This document shows, piece by piece, positions 1-6,026 of a stretch of DNA of 6,028 nucleotides. How positions within the stretch are numbered: position 1 is the stretch's first letter; the number at the start of each line of letters is the position of its first letter. Both the position numbers and the translations under genes were made by a program. The notes beneath the pieces are model-generated. The model ran no database searches, was not told the DNA's origin, and saw nothing but the letters and a program-made list of their open reading frames with translations. The DNA is from JBOGED01 sp050743625 (GTDB lineage Bacteria > Actinomycetota > Nitriliruptoria > Euzebyales > Egibacteraceae). The DNA is taken from positions 1 through 6,028 of the forward strand of contig JBOGED010000263.1 in the NCBI GenBank assembly GCA_050743625.1. The letters run 5' to 3'.

Positions 1-2338
1 GGTGGAAGCACCAGGGCAGCGCGGGATGAACGCTGTAGGAGCCGTTGCCGTGGGCGGATAGCAGCCCGATCCCCGCCTGCCGGTCCAGGCCCCGCACCTC
101 AGGCACGCACCACGCGGCCTCCGCCCCGCCCATGACGAGCAGGGCGCCAACGTTGACGAAGCCCTGGAACAGGTGCAGGAGCGCGAGTTGGGCGCGCTCC
201 GGCTCGGTGAAGGCGTGGTCCAGGCCGTAGCCGAGGGAGGCGCCCAGCGACCGGTCGCGGCCCTGCTCTACGTCGTCGCTGACCTCTGCCTTCGTCGACA
301 GGCCGTCGCGCAGTGCCTGGCCGACCAGCACCGTGATGGTGAGGGGGTTGCCGGCGGTGAACTCCAGCAGGGGCCGCCAGTCCGCTACGTCCGCTAGCCG
401 CCGGCCGTGCTTGGCGGCGATCGCCTTGGCCAGCTGCACCCGCTCGGCCATCGGCATCGCCGGCAGTCGCACCCTGGCAGGCAGGTCGCCCAGCCAGCCA
501 CGCTCGTCCCGCCGTGACGTCAGCAACACCCTCGCCTTCGTCGCGCGCACGTCGCGGAGGAAGTCGACCAGCCCGGCCTGCTCATCCTCGGTCCACGCCG
601 ACGGCGTGCCGGTCGGGAACCCGGCGACCGGCTCGACGTTGTCCCAGATCCACAGCACCGGCACCTGACCCAATATCTGCAACGCCACCGCGCGCCGCTC
701 GGCGTCGTCGTTCAGCGCGTCCCAGTGCACCCCCGCGGCCCGCAACGCCGGGCCGAAGGCGACGCCCAGGTCGTCCAGCACCCGGACCAGCGGGGTGTGG
801 CGGGTGAACGTGGTGAACAGCACCGGCCCGTCACCCTCAGAGCCGCGCAGGCCGCCGGTGAGCTGGTACCAGCGGGCGAGGGAGGTCTTGCCGGCGCCGG
901 CCCAGGCGTGTAACAGCACGATCGGTTGGGTGTCGAACGCGCGGTCCAACGCCAGCAGCGTCTCGTCACGACCGTAGAAGCCCACGTCCGGGTCGGCCGG
1001 CAAGCTCGGGTCCACCCGAGCGCGCTCGGGAGCGGCCTCGGCTTGGCTCAGCATGATCGTCAACCCCGACGGCGCGCTGGCGGCGAGCAGCGGCGCCGGG
1101 GCCCGCTCGTAGACGATCGGGACCATCCAATCGCGCAACGGCAGCGGCTTGAACGCGATCTCGCGGTGAGGCTTGGCGGCCAACTGGCGGCGCCCGGCGC
1201 TGACCGCCTGACCCAACGGCTGGCCCTCGGCGAGCGCGGCGTACAGGTCCCCGACGAACTGCGCGGCGGTGACGACGTAGACGTTGTAGCGCATCGCCAC
1301 CACCCCGCCGAGCCCGGCGTGGATCACCTCCTGGGCCAGCGACCCGTAGGCGCGCGCCCGCTGATGCACATCGGCGTTGTCGGCCTCGGTCTGCGGCGCG
1401 GTGACCAGGTCGGCGTGCGCCGACCGGCAGGCGTTGAGCACCAGCGCCGGCACACCCGTCTCGACCAGCAGCCGGCCCAGCGCCGGGCCGTCGACCAGCT
1501 GGTAGTTCTCGGTCGTCTCAGGATCCTCGAACAGCAGGTAGCCGTGGCTGCCCTCGCGGACCTCGGACAGCACCGAGAACCGCAGCGGGTCCGCGGCATA
1601 CCCGCCACTCGCCGCCGCCACGAGCTGCGCCTGGTCCAGGTAGGCGCCGTGCCCGTCGAAGTGCACCACGTGATACGGCCGGCCCGCCTGTTTGGCGGCC
1701 TCGAGCACCTTGGCCAGATGCCCGAACGTCGCGGGGCGCAGCACGTCGAGCTGGAACGCCTCCCGCGCGGTGCGGCTCAGCCGCACCAGGTGGCTGGCGA
1801 CCGAGCGGAACGGCACATCCCCGGCGCCGCCGGGCCGGCAGATCACCAGCAGCACCAGTAGGACATCCTCCGCCTGGGCGACCAGCGGGGCCTGTGGCCC
1901 GTACGGGTCGGCCCTTACGAACGCGTGCGCACGCAACGCCAGCACCACGTCCGTCGCGGGGTCGCGGAGCAGCTCCCAGGGGATCGCCGTGGCCTCCCCC
2001 ACCGTGGCCACGACCTCGACGCGCACATCGGAAAGCCGGTCACTGACCGCGTCCCAGACCCTCGCCGTGTCACGGTTTGCCTCGAACACCTTGGTGAACA
2101 GGTCCCGCCCGATCTCGGCGATCCTGGCCTCCACCCGCGCCGCGATGACCGGCGCGGGATCAATCGGATACAGCAGGTAATCCTCCAGATACCAACGAAT
2201 GTCCTCCCGATCCTGCGCGGTCAGCTCCCACCCGAACCGGGCCGTCCCACTCCGCTCACCGCCAAGCCCGGCCAGCGTGATACCCGCCCCCCTCGAGGAG
2301 GATCTGCGCCAACCGCAACCTGTCCATCCCACCCCCAC
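1..2338 (-). CDS. CHAT-domain / STAND NTPase protein, 3' end outside window
   Basis: The frame is open from GTG at 2338 to the left edge: 779 codons and no stop. Numbering from that GTG, residues about 45-60 include the family-typical WYLEDYLLYP. Residues about 150-340 form a CHAT caspase-like protease domain with the expected dyad: His230 in HVVHFDGHG and Cys304 in VLNACRSA. A STAND/NB-ARC-like NTPase follows, with a P-loop AWAGAGKTS (Lys484), a Walker B strand VLWIWDN (Asp566), an LLTSRRDE sensor strand near 610 and a GNPLT motif near 664. The start of a winged-helix region lies from about 713. Family members usually continue into TPR or similar sensor repeats, which would lie beyond position 1. 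Known relatives are ATP-dependent signalling switches, and CHAT proteases act in bacterial defence and cell death; that role here is inferred. The start is uncertain. ATG 2327 follows a G-rich AGGTGGGGGT Shine-Dalgarno-like stretch but is one frame off because of a six-base G run (2287-2292), whereas GTG 2338 is in frame directly after a TAG. It is the third gene of a same-strand cluster. Confidence 0.9.
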   Translation of the reverse strand, partial: MGVGWTGCGWRRSSSRGAGITLAGLGGERSGTARFGWELTAQDREDIRWYLEDYLLYPIDPAPVIAARVEARIAEIGRDLFTKVFEANRDTARVWDAVSDRLSDVRVEVVATVGEATAIPWELLRDPATDVVLALRAHAFVRADPYGPQAPLVAQAEDVLLVLLVICRPGGAGDVPFRSVASHLVRLSRTAREAFQLDVLRPATFGHLAKVLEAAKQAGRPYHVVHFDGHGAYLDQAQLVAAASGGYAADPLRFSVLSEVREGSHGYLLFEDPETTENYQLVDGPALGRLLVETGVPALVLNACRSAHADLVTAPQTEADNADVHQRARAYGSLAQEVIHAGLGGVVAMRYNVYVVTAAQFVGDLYAALAEGQPLGQAVSAGRRQLAAKPHREIAFKPLPLRDWMVPIVYERAPAPLLAASAPSGLTIMLSQAEAAPERARVDPSLPADPDVGFYGRDETLLALDRAFDTQPIVLLHAWAGAGKTSLARWYQLTGGLRGSEGDGPVLFTTFTRHTPLVRVLDDLGVAFGPALRAAGVHWDALNDDAERRAVALQILGQVPVLWIWDNVEPVAGFPTGTPSAWTEDEQAGLVDFLRDVRATKARVLLTSRRDERGWLGDLPARVRLPAMPMAERVQLAKAIAAKHGRRLADVADWRPLLEFTAGNPLTITVLVGQALRDGLSTKAEVSDDVEQGRDRSLGASLGYGLDHAFTEPERAQLALLHLFQGFVNVGALLVMGGAEAAWCVPEVRGLDRQAGIGLLSAHGNGSYSVHPALPWCFH
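2256..2327 (-). other. Out-of-frame ATG start of the CHAT gene / 23-codon leader ORF
   Basis: ATG at 2327 sits just after a G-rich ribosome-binding stretch and opens a 23-codon frame beginning MDRLRLAQILLEG, ending at TGA 2258-2256. That opening resembles the N-terminus I remember for this CHAT family. If the G run at 2287-2292 (C6 on the plus strand) had five bases instead of six, this ATG would read straight into the CHAT frame (GAGITLAGLGGERSG, then FGWEL). It is therefore a sequencing or assembly indel, a real frameshift, a slippage/phase-variable site, or a short leader peptide. I cannot decide which from the sequence alone. Confidence 0.55.
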
Positions 2339-2351
2339 CTATCCGCCGTCG

Positions 2352-2753
2352 TTATCGCGCGTCTCGGGGGGAGGTTATCCACTCTTGCCAGGCCTTTCGC
2401 GCGGCGTCCTCGCTCATCCCTGCCACAGGCCGCTCAGGAAGGCCGACCGTGTGCACCAGGGCAACGACGAGCCAGCCCGGCAACGTCGAACCCTGCGGGG
2501 GCCGCGGGTCCTCGCCCGCTCGCACGGGCGGTACGCCCTCGTCGACCGCCTTCCAGAACTGCGTCTCGGTTACGCCAAGCTGGTCCCGGAGAATGTGCCG
2601 AGCCAGGTCACCGCCGATCTCTTTGTTCCCCCGCGATGCTTTGGTGCGCAGCACCGAGCCGTCCGGCAACGTCTTGCCGGCTTTCGCATCCTTACTCTCC
2701 CAGCGATCGACCTCACAGAAGCGTCGGATGTCGTCGGGACGGATCGGCCTCAT
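2352..2753 (-). CDS. HicA-like toxin candidate ('cytotoxic translational repressor' family)
   Basis: This 133-aa protein starts at ATG 2753, which overlaps the antitoxin stop as ATGA, so translation is probably coupled; no separate Shine-Dalgarno is evident. Residues 1-18 (IRPDDIRRFCEVDRW), 28-39 (TLPDGSVLRTKA) and 53-70 (HILRDQLGVTETQFWKAV) match my memory of actinobacterial proteins annotated as cytotoxic translational repressor of a toxin-antitoxin system. The order of LPDG strand, then HILRDQL helix resembles HicA mRNA-interferase folds. The region between Trp18 and Lys27 is short. Relatives I recall have a longer Gly/His-containing stretch there, as HicA has its catalytic His, and no His is present in that part here. 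The C-terminal third (about 90-133) is less conserved and helical. It could be an active toxin with a diverged site or an inactivated one. No experimental function can be assumed. Confidence 0.7.
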   Translation of the reverse strand: MRPIRPDDIRRFCEVDRWESKDAKAGKTLPDGSVLRTKASRGNKEIGGDLARHILRDQLGVTETQFWKAVDEGVPPVRAGEDPRPPQGSTLPGWLVVALVHTVGLPERPVAGMSEDAARKAWQEWITSPRDAR

Positions 2754-3211
2754 GCGGCATTGACAGAATCACCAGAGTCGACCGCCCCTGTAGCGGGCGG
2801 CTCGAACAGCATGCGGCGCAGCTCGTCCCGGTCCTCCGCCAGCTCAATCCGACGAACCCAGCCGATTCGAGCGGCGTGATTGGGTGCGTGCCGGAGGCGG
2901 GCATACCAATCCTCGACGTAGTCCTCGACCTCGTCGGCCAAGTCGTCGATGGCATCGTCGAGGTCGGCGCCCCGCCCGTAGACCGTCAACTCCGGAAGCC
3001 ACACCGACACCGAGCCGTCATCCTCAAACAACACTTCAGAGGCGAAGGGATACAGCGCAGCGAGATCGGCTCGGAGCTGGTCGAGGGGCACCATCACGAC
3101 CGCCGGGGACCCCCGCCGCTGTACGACGACGATCGCTCCGTCCCCGGAGACTCGGTCATAGACGGACGAGAACTCGCGCCGGGCGTCGGAAAACTTGAAT
3201 CGCTCGCTCAT
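2750..3211 (-). CDS. Phd/YefM-like antitoxin with HicB-like C-terminal segment
   Basis: This 153-aa protein has residues 8-50 (SDARREFSSVYDRV, then a beta strand AIVVVQRRG and PAVVMVPLDQL) that match the Phd/YefM antitoxin DNA-binding fold. Residues 55-105 contain a strand-rich part followed by a very acidic segment with LDDAIDDLADEVEDYVEDW, like the HicB-type domain that neutralises toxins. The C-terminus (residues 106-153) is a charged helix and a disordered Ala/Gly/Ser tail. As antitoxin it would bind and inhibit the downstream protein and repress its own promoter; this is inferred from family and position. ATG 3211 is the natural start: only a poor Shine-Dalgarno precedes it, but a -10-like TATGCT lies 6 nt upstream, consistent with a leaderless transcript. 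Its stop overlaps the next start by four bases. Confidence 0.8.
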   Translation of the reverse strand: MSERFKFSDARREFSSVYDRVSGDGAIVVVQRRGSPAVVMVPLDQLRADLAALYPFASEVLFEDDGSVSVWLPELTVYGRGADLDDAIDDLADEVEDYVEDWYARLRHAPNHAARIGWVRRIELAEDRDELRRMLFEPPATGAVDSGDSVNAA

Positions 3212-3217
3212 GCACTC

Positions 3218-3246
3218 AGCATAGAGAGCATGCGCATGTTGAGCAA
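3218..3246 (-). promoter_or_regulatory. Candidate leaderless promoter of the antitoxin-toxin-CHAT genes
   Basis: On the minus strand TTGCTC (3246-3241) is followed after exactly 17 nt by TATGCT (3223-3218), giving a weak -35 and a TANNNT-type -10. Only 6 nt separate the -10 from ATG 3211, so transcription would begin at or near the start codon. That fits leaderless mRNAs, common in actinobacteria, and explains the weak ribosome-binding site. The -35 matches the consensus at only three positions, so the call rests mainly on the -10 and spacing. Confidence 0.5.
3229..3238. promoter_or_regulatory. Perfect palindrome CATGCGCATG, operator candidate
   Basis: A perfect 10-bp palindrome lies inside the 17-nt spacer of the candidate minus-strand promoter. 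Phd/YefM and HicB-type antitoxins commonly autorepress from short palindromes overlapping their promoter, so this is a plausible binding site. A second 8-bp palindrome, TTGTACAA, lies at 3248-3255 just upstream of the -35. Binding is inferred. Confidence 0.45.
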
Positions 3247-3250
3247 GTTG

Positions 3251-3349
3251 TACAATACCTCAAGAACCGGGAGTGTCGGCGAGCGCGCTGCCGAGACCGG
3301 CCGTTGTGTGCTGGCGCTTGATCCCACCGCCACACTGTGGGGTGTGCGG
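3251..3349 (+). promoter_or_regulatory. Possible plus-strand -10 and leader of the decayed regulator
   Basis: TACAAT at 3251-3256 matches the -10 consensus at five of six positions on the plus strand, but I see no convincing -35 upstream. If used, it would give a leader of about 80 nt. At the end of that leader, CCG-C-CACAC (3327-3335) can pair with GTGTG-CGG (3342-3349), forming a bulged hairpin that includes the probable GTG start at 3344. Weakly supported. Confidence 0.25.
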
Positions 3350-4296
3350 CCGATCTTGCGGATCCGGCTTTTCAACCAGCTTGACCTGCGCCTCGGCGGT
3401 GAACCATTGCCGCCGCTGGACTTGGCGAGTGCCGGGTCGCTGCTGGCCTATCTGGTGCTGCACCGCGAGGCGCCGCAGCCGCGGCAGCACCTGGCCTTCC
3501 TACTGTGGTCGGACTCCACCGAGGGGCAGGCGCGCACCAACGTGCGGCACGTGCTGCACATCCTGCGCCGCAGGCTGCCCGAGCCCGACCGCTACTTGGA
3601 GGTCACCCCGCGCAGCCTGCAGCCGGCGGCGCCGCTGCTGCGCTCGCTCGCTCTCAGCGCGCTGACCCCGGTCCGACTTCGCCCAGGCGCAGGCGGTCGG
3701 GTCGCAGCTGCAGGCGAAGGGCGAGCGGGACGGCGACGTGGTGCTCGAGGTCGAGGCGCGGTACGTCCTCGGCATCGCGTCCTTCTGGCAGGCGCGCTTC
3801 CAGGCCGCCCGCGGCCATTTCGAGGTAGCCGTCGACCGCTACCGGCGCGAGGACCAGCGGACGCACCTGTTGCGGTACGGCCAGGACCCGAAGGTGATCT
3901 GCCTGGCCCGGCTGGGGAACACGCTCTGGTTCCTCGGCCGGCCGGAGGAGGCGCGGCGGCGGGATGACGCGCTCGCCTGGGCGGAGGACATCGGGCACCC
4001 CTATAGCCATGCCGCCGCACTGGTGTTCGCGACGCTGCTCGCGCTCGACATGGCGGACGACGCGGATGTCCGGGAGCACACGGCAGCGTTGACGGCAGAG
4101 GCCCCACAGGCACCGCAGCTCCAGCAGTGCCCCGCGGCGTTCCGCGGCTATGTGGCGGTGCTCGACGGCTGGCCGGGCCAAGGGGTCGCCCGCGGTCCGC
4201 CGAGTCGTCCAGCAGGGCGAGGCGGGTGGGACGGCCTGCGTCTGGGAGGCGGAGGCGCGCCGCCGGCGGGCCGAGTTCCTCGCCCATACACGCTGA
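3344..4296 (+). pseudogene. Decayed SARP/AfsR-type regulator, three frames, internal deletions
   Basis: From GTG 3344 the frame reads ILRIRLFNQLDLRLGG and then AYLVLHREAP, LAFLLWSDS, ARTNVRHVLH and LEVTPRSLQ (to about 3620). This is the OmpR-like DNA-binding N-terminus of SARP/BTAD regulators. The rest of the BTAD domain and the ATPase are absent. A TPR part resumes with PLLRSLALSALT (3634-3669), shifts frame near 3670 (TGA at 3663-3665 in the new frame), and continues as DFAQAQAVGSQL through HFEVAVDRYR, LLRYGQDP and GHPYSHAAALVFA to about 4190. A second shift near 4191 moves to a frame reading AVRRVVQQGEAGG, then VWEAEARRRRAEFLA, ending at TGA 4294-4296; middle TPR repeats also appear lost there. 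Intact relatives are far longer, roughly 900 residues or more. Expression as a functional regulator is unlikely. The domain assignment is from family knowledge; the frame changes are read directly. Confidence 0.8.
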
Positions 4297-4297
4297 G

Positions 4298-4313
4298 GAA
4301 CGTTCGCGGAACG
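4298..4313. promoter_or_regulatory. Small palindromes before the FAD oxidoreductase
   Basis: GAACGTTC (4298-4305) is an 8-bp palindrome, and CGTTC-GCG-GAACG (4301-4313) forms overlapping 5-bp arms. They sit in the 66-nt gap between the decayed regulator and the oxidoreductase and could be an operator or chance. No clear -10/-35 pair is seen in this gap. Confidence 0.2.
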
Positions 4314-4362
4314 CCCCGTCCCCGAACCTGGGGCTACAGATACGGCTGGGAGGAGGTTCGGG

Positions 4363-5595
4363 GTGATCGAGAAGCTCCGCAGGCGATTCCGCGGTGCGCT
4401 GTTGCGGCCGGGCGAGGAAGGCTACGACGAGGCGCGCCGGATATGGAACGGCATGATCGACCGGCGGCCCGCGCTGATCGCGCGCTGCGCCGGCGCCGAC
4501 GACGTGGTCGCCGCCGTCCGGTTCGCCCGCGAGCGGGACATGCTGGTGTCGGTCCGGGGCGGTGGCCACGCGGTGGCCGGCCATGCCGTCTGCGATGACG
4601 GCCTCATGATCGACCTGTCGCTGATGAAGGCGGTCCGGGTCGACCCGGTGGCGCGTACCGCGCGAGCCGCGGGAGGGTTGCTGTGGTCCGAGCTGGATCA
4701 GGCCACCCAGGCGTACGGGTTGGCCACCACCGGCGGCGTCGTCAGCCACACCGGGATCGCCGGGTTGACCCTGGGCGGCGGCCTCGGTCATCTCATGCGC
4801 AAGTTCGGGCTGACCGTGGACAACCTCGCATCAGTCGACCTCGTCACCGCGGAGGGCGAGCAGCTGACGGTCGATGCACACACCGAGCCCGAGCTGTTCT
4901 GGGGGCTGCGCGGCGGCGGCGGCAACTTCGGGATCGCCACAGCCCTCACCTACCGGCTGCACGAGGTCGGCCCGATGGTGCTTGGCGGGCCCATGTTCTG
5001 GCCGCTCCGAGACGCGCCCGAGGTGCTCGGGTGCATCCGCGAGATGGCTGGCTGGGCGCCGGACGACCTAGGGATCACCCTGTTCGCGAGGCTTGCGCCG
5101 CCGATGCCGTTCCTCTCCCCGGAGCAGTACGGCACGCCGGTCATCGGGCTGCTGGTGGTCTGGGCCGGCGATATCGCCGAGGGCGAGCGGGTCGTCGCTC
5201 CGCTGCGCCGGCTCGGCAGGCCGCTGGCCGACGTGGTGCGCCCGATGCCCTACCTCGCGATCCAATCACTGCTCGACGCGGGCGCACCGCACGGGCTGCA
5301 CTACTACTGGAAGGCACACCGGCTGCCCGAGCTCACAGACGGCGTCGTCGACACCCTGATGTACGGGGTCGACACCATCACCGCGCCGCTCTCACTGTTT
5401 TCCGGGTGGGCGGTCGGCGGGGCGGTCAGCCGGGTGGCGCCCGACGCCACCGCGGTCGCCGAGCGCGAACCCGGCTTCGAGCTCACGGTGAACGCGGCGT
5501 GGCAACCCTGTGACTCGGACGGCCAGCGGCACGTCGAGTGGGTGCGTAAGGGTCTGGGCAGGAATAACGTTGCGGTTTGTCCTGGTTCGGTCTGA
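4363..5595 (+). CDS. FAD-binding oxidoreductase (BBE/VAO family), C-terminus truncated
   Basis: GTG 4363 is chosen because GGGAGGAGG (4348-4356) stands 6 nt upstream. The 410-aa product has a VAO/PCMH-type FAD-binding domain. Residues 64-72 (VRGGGHAVA) carry His69, the residue expected to bind FAD covalently. Residues 131-144 (GIAGLTLGGGLGHL) lack the second flavin-linking Cys of bicovalent berberine-bridge-type enzymes. Residues 177-191 (ELFWGLRGGGGNFGI) complete the signature. The substrate-binding half follows. Homology stops at about residue 396 (RHVEWVRK); the last 14 residues are unlike the family and are encoded by the flanking inverted repeat. The usual BBE tail of some 50-60 residues, with its Asn/Tyr-rich C-terminal motif near the flavin, is missing. 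Such enzymes oxidise alcohols, sugars or natural-product intermediates; the substrate here is unknown. It was probably inactivated or altered by the element at 5554, so it can also be called a pseudogene. Confidence 0.85.
   Translation: MIEKLRRRFRGALLRPGEEGYDEARRIWNGMIDRRPALIARCAGADDVVAAVRFARERDMLVSVRGGGHAVAGHAVCDDGLMIDLSLMKAVRVDPVARTARAAGGLLWSELDQATQAYGLATTGGVVSHTGIAGLTLGGGLGHLMRKFGLTVDNLASVDLVTAEGEQLTVDAHTEPELFWGLRGGGGNFGIATALTYRLHEVGPMVLGGPMFWPLRDAPEVLGCIREMAGWAPDDLGITLFARLAPPMPFLSPEQYGTPVIGLLVVWAGDIAEGERVVAPLRRLGRPLADVVRPMPYLAIQSLLDAGAPHGLHYYWKAHRLPELTDGVVDTLMYGVDTITAPLSLFSGWAVGGAVSRVAPDATAVAEREPGFELTVNAAWQPCDSDGQRHVEWVRKGLGRNNVAVCPGSV
5554..5578 (+). repeat. Left terminal inverted repeat
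   Basis: It begins CTGGGCAGGAATAACGTTGC and is inverted relative to 6002-6026, with mismatches only at positions 8, 9 and 21. It lies inside the final codons of the truncated oxidoreductase frame. Confidence 0.75.
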
Positions 5596-5613
5596 CCGTC
5601 GCGGTCAGCAGCC

Positions 5614-5638
5614 GGCGTGTGGTGTGCGGGATCGGCGG
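5614..5638 (+). repeat. Inner inverted repeat, left copy
   Basis: GGCGTGTGGTGTGCGGGAT followed by CGGCGG matches the complement of 5878-5906 at every base if two 2-nt gaps are allowed. The nearby AGGCTGT (5644-5650) also has an inverted partner at 5866-5872, so homology between the two ends continues inward. Confidence 0.65.
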
Positions 5639-5739
5639 TATTGAGGCTGTCGCAAAATCGAGGCGCGTGGCTGTGAGCGCAGGCCAACCGTCGAAGGGCC
5701 TGTAGGCGCCCTGGGCCAGTCACACCGCAGCTTTCCTCC

Positions 5740-5769
5740 GTATCCGGAGGAAAACTGCAGGTCAGGCTC
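5740..5769 (+). repeat. 30-bp direct repeat, copy 1, with hairpin
   Basis: Identical to 5802-5831 over 30 bases and containing GGAGGAAAACTGCAGGTCAG. With the bases just before it, TTTCCTCCG (5732-5740) pairs perfectly with CGGAGGAAA (5745-5753) around a 4-nt TATC loop. GCAG (5727-5730) and CTGC (5755-5758) extend the stem across one mismatch. There is no T-run after it, so it is not a standard terminator. Confidence 0.8.
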
Positions 5770-5801
5770 CCTCGGTCAAGCTTGAGGCGCGACTTTCCCT
5801 C

Positions 5802-5831
5802 GTATCCGGAGGAAAACTGCAGGTCAGGCTC
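5802..5831 (+). repeat. 30-bp direct repeat, copy 2
   Basis: An exact copy of 5740-5769, 62 nt downstream. Its upstream stem arm is TTTCCCTCG (5794-5802), which has two mismatches to the ideal arm, so the hairpin is weakened in this copy. Confidence 0.8.
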
Positions 5832-5877
5832 GAGCACCCCGACCGGCGGTACCGCGAGATTAACAACAGCCTGTACT

Positions 5878-5906
5878 CCGCCGATATCCCGCACACAACA
5901 CACGCC
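5878..5906 (-). repeat. Inner inverted repeat, right copy
   Basis: On the minus strand it reads GGCGTGTGTTGTGTGCGGG, then ATATCGGCGG, and pairs with 5614-5638. It lies 95 nt from its terminal repeat, against 35 nt on the left side, so one end has lost or gained about 60 nt. Confidence 0.65.
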
Positions 5907-6001
5907 TGGCAGGGCGGGTGTGCGATTACGGGCGGATGCGCCCGAGCAGGCACATCACACCGGGAACGCCGCGAGGCGAGCGGGTGGGCGGCTGCGGTCG
6001 G

Positions 6002-6026
6002 AAACAGCAACGTTATTTATGCCCAG
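6002..6026 (-). repeat. Right terminal inverted repeat
   Basis: Read on the minus strand it begins CTGGGCATAAATAACGTTGC and pairs with 5554-5578. It stops two bases before the window edge, so the repeat could extend further. Confidence 0.75.

Larger units (their letters stand above)
5554..6026. mobile_element. Non-autonomous element bounded by imperfect inverted repeats
   Basis: The segment starts where the oxidoreductase loses homology. Its outer ends, 5554-5578 and the complement of 6002-6026, match at 22 of 25 positions, sharing CTGGGCA, AATAACGTTGC and GTTT. A second inverted block lies further in (5614-5638 against 5878-5906). I see no recognisable transposase in any frame; the minus-strand open frames here are low-complexity and unfamiliar. 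It may be a MITE-like or deletion-derived insertion sequence, or two facing ends of related elements. The family is not identified and a target-site duplication cannot be tested because the right flank is only two bases long. Confidence 0.6.

Noticed and set aside
926..1861. 311-codon plus-strand open frame
   Set aside because: Antisense to the CHAT gene, which has clear motifs in the opposite strand; composition is that of a GC-rich shadow.
1925..3967. 680-codon plus-strand open frame
   Set aside because: Its first two thirds are antisense to the CHAT, toxin and antitoxin genes with Arg/Pro/His-rich shadow composition. Only the part after about 3344 encodes a recognisable regulator remnant.
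3592..4791. 399-codon minus-strand open frame
   Set aside because: Antisense to the regulator remnant and the oxidoreductase; Pro/Arg/Ala-rich with no recognisable domain.
4683..5513. 276-codon plus-strand open frame
   Set aside because: Alternative frame inside the oxidoreductase; Arg-rich shadow.
5732..5758. Rho-independent terminator for the oxidoreductase
   Set aside because: The stem is good but no T-run follows on either strand, and the sequence belongs to the repeated element.
5727..5831. CRISPR array
   Set aside because: Only two copies with a single 32-nt interval and no further units or cas genes in the window.
5304..6010. Minus-strand open frames of 199 and 82 codons over the right-hand element
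   Set aside because: No similarity to transposases that I recognise. A CSFPPDT motif repeats only because the 30-bp direct repeat is translated in both, and coding is not otherwise supported.
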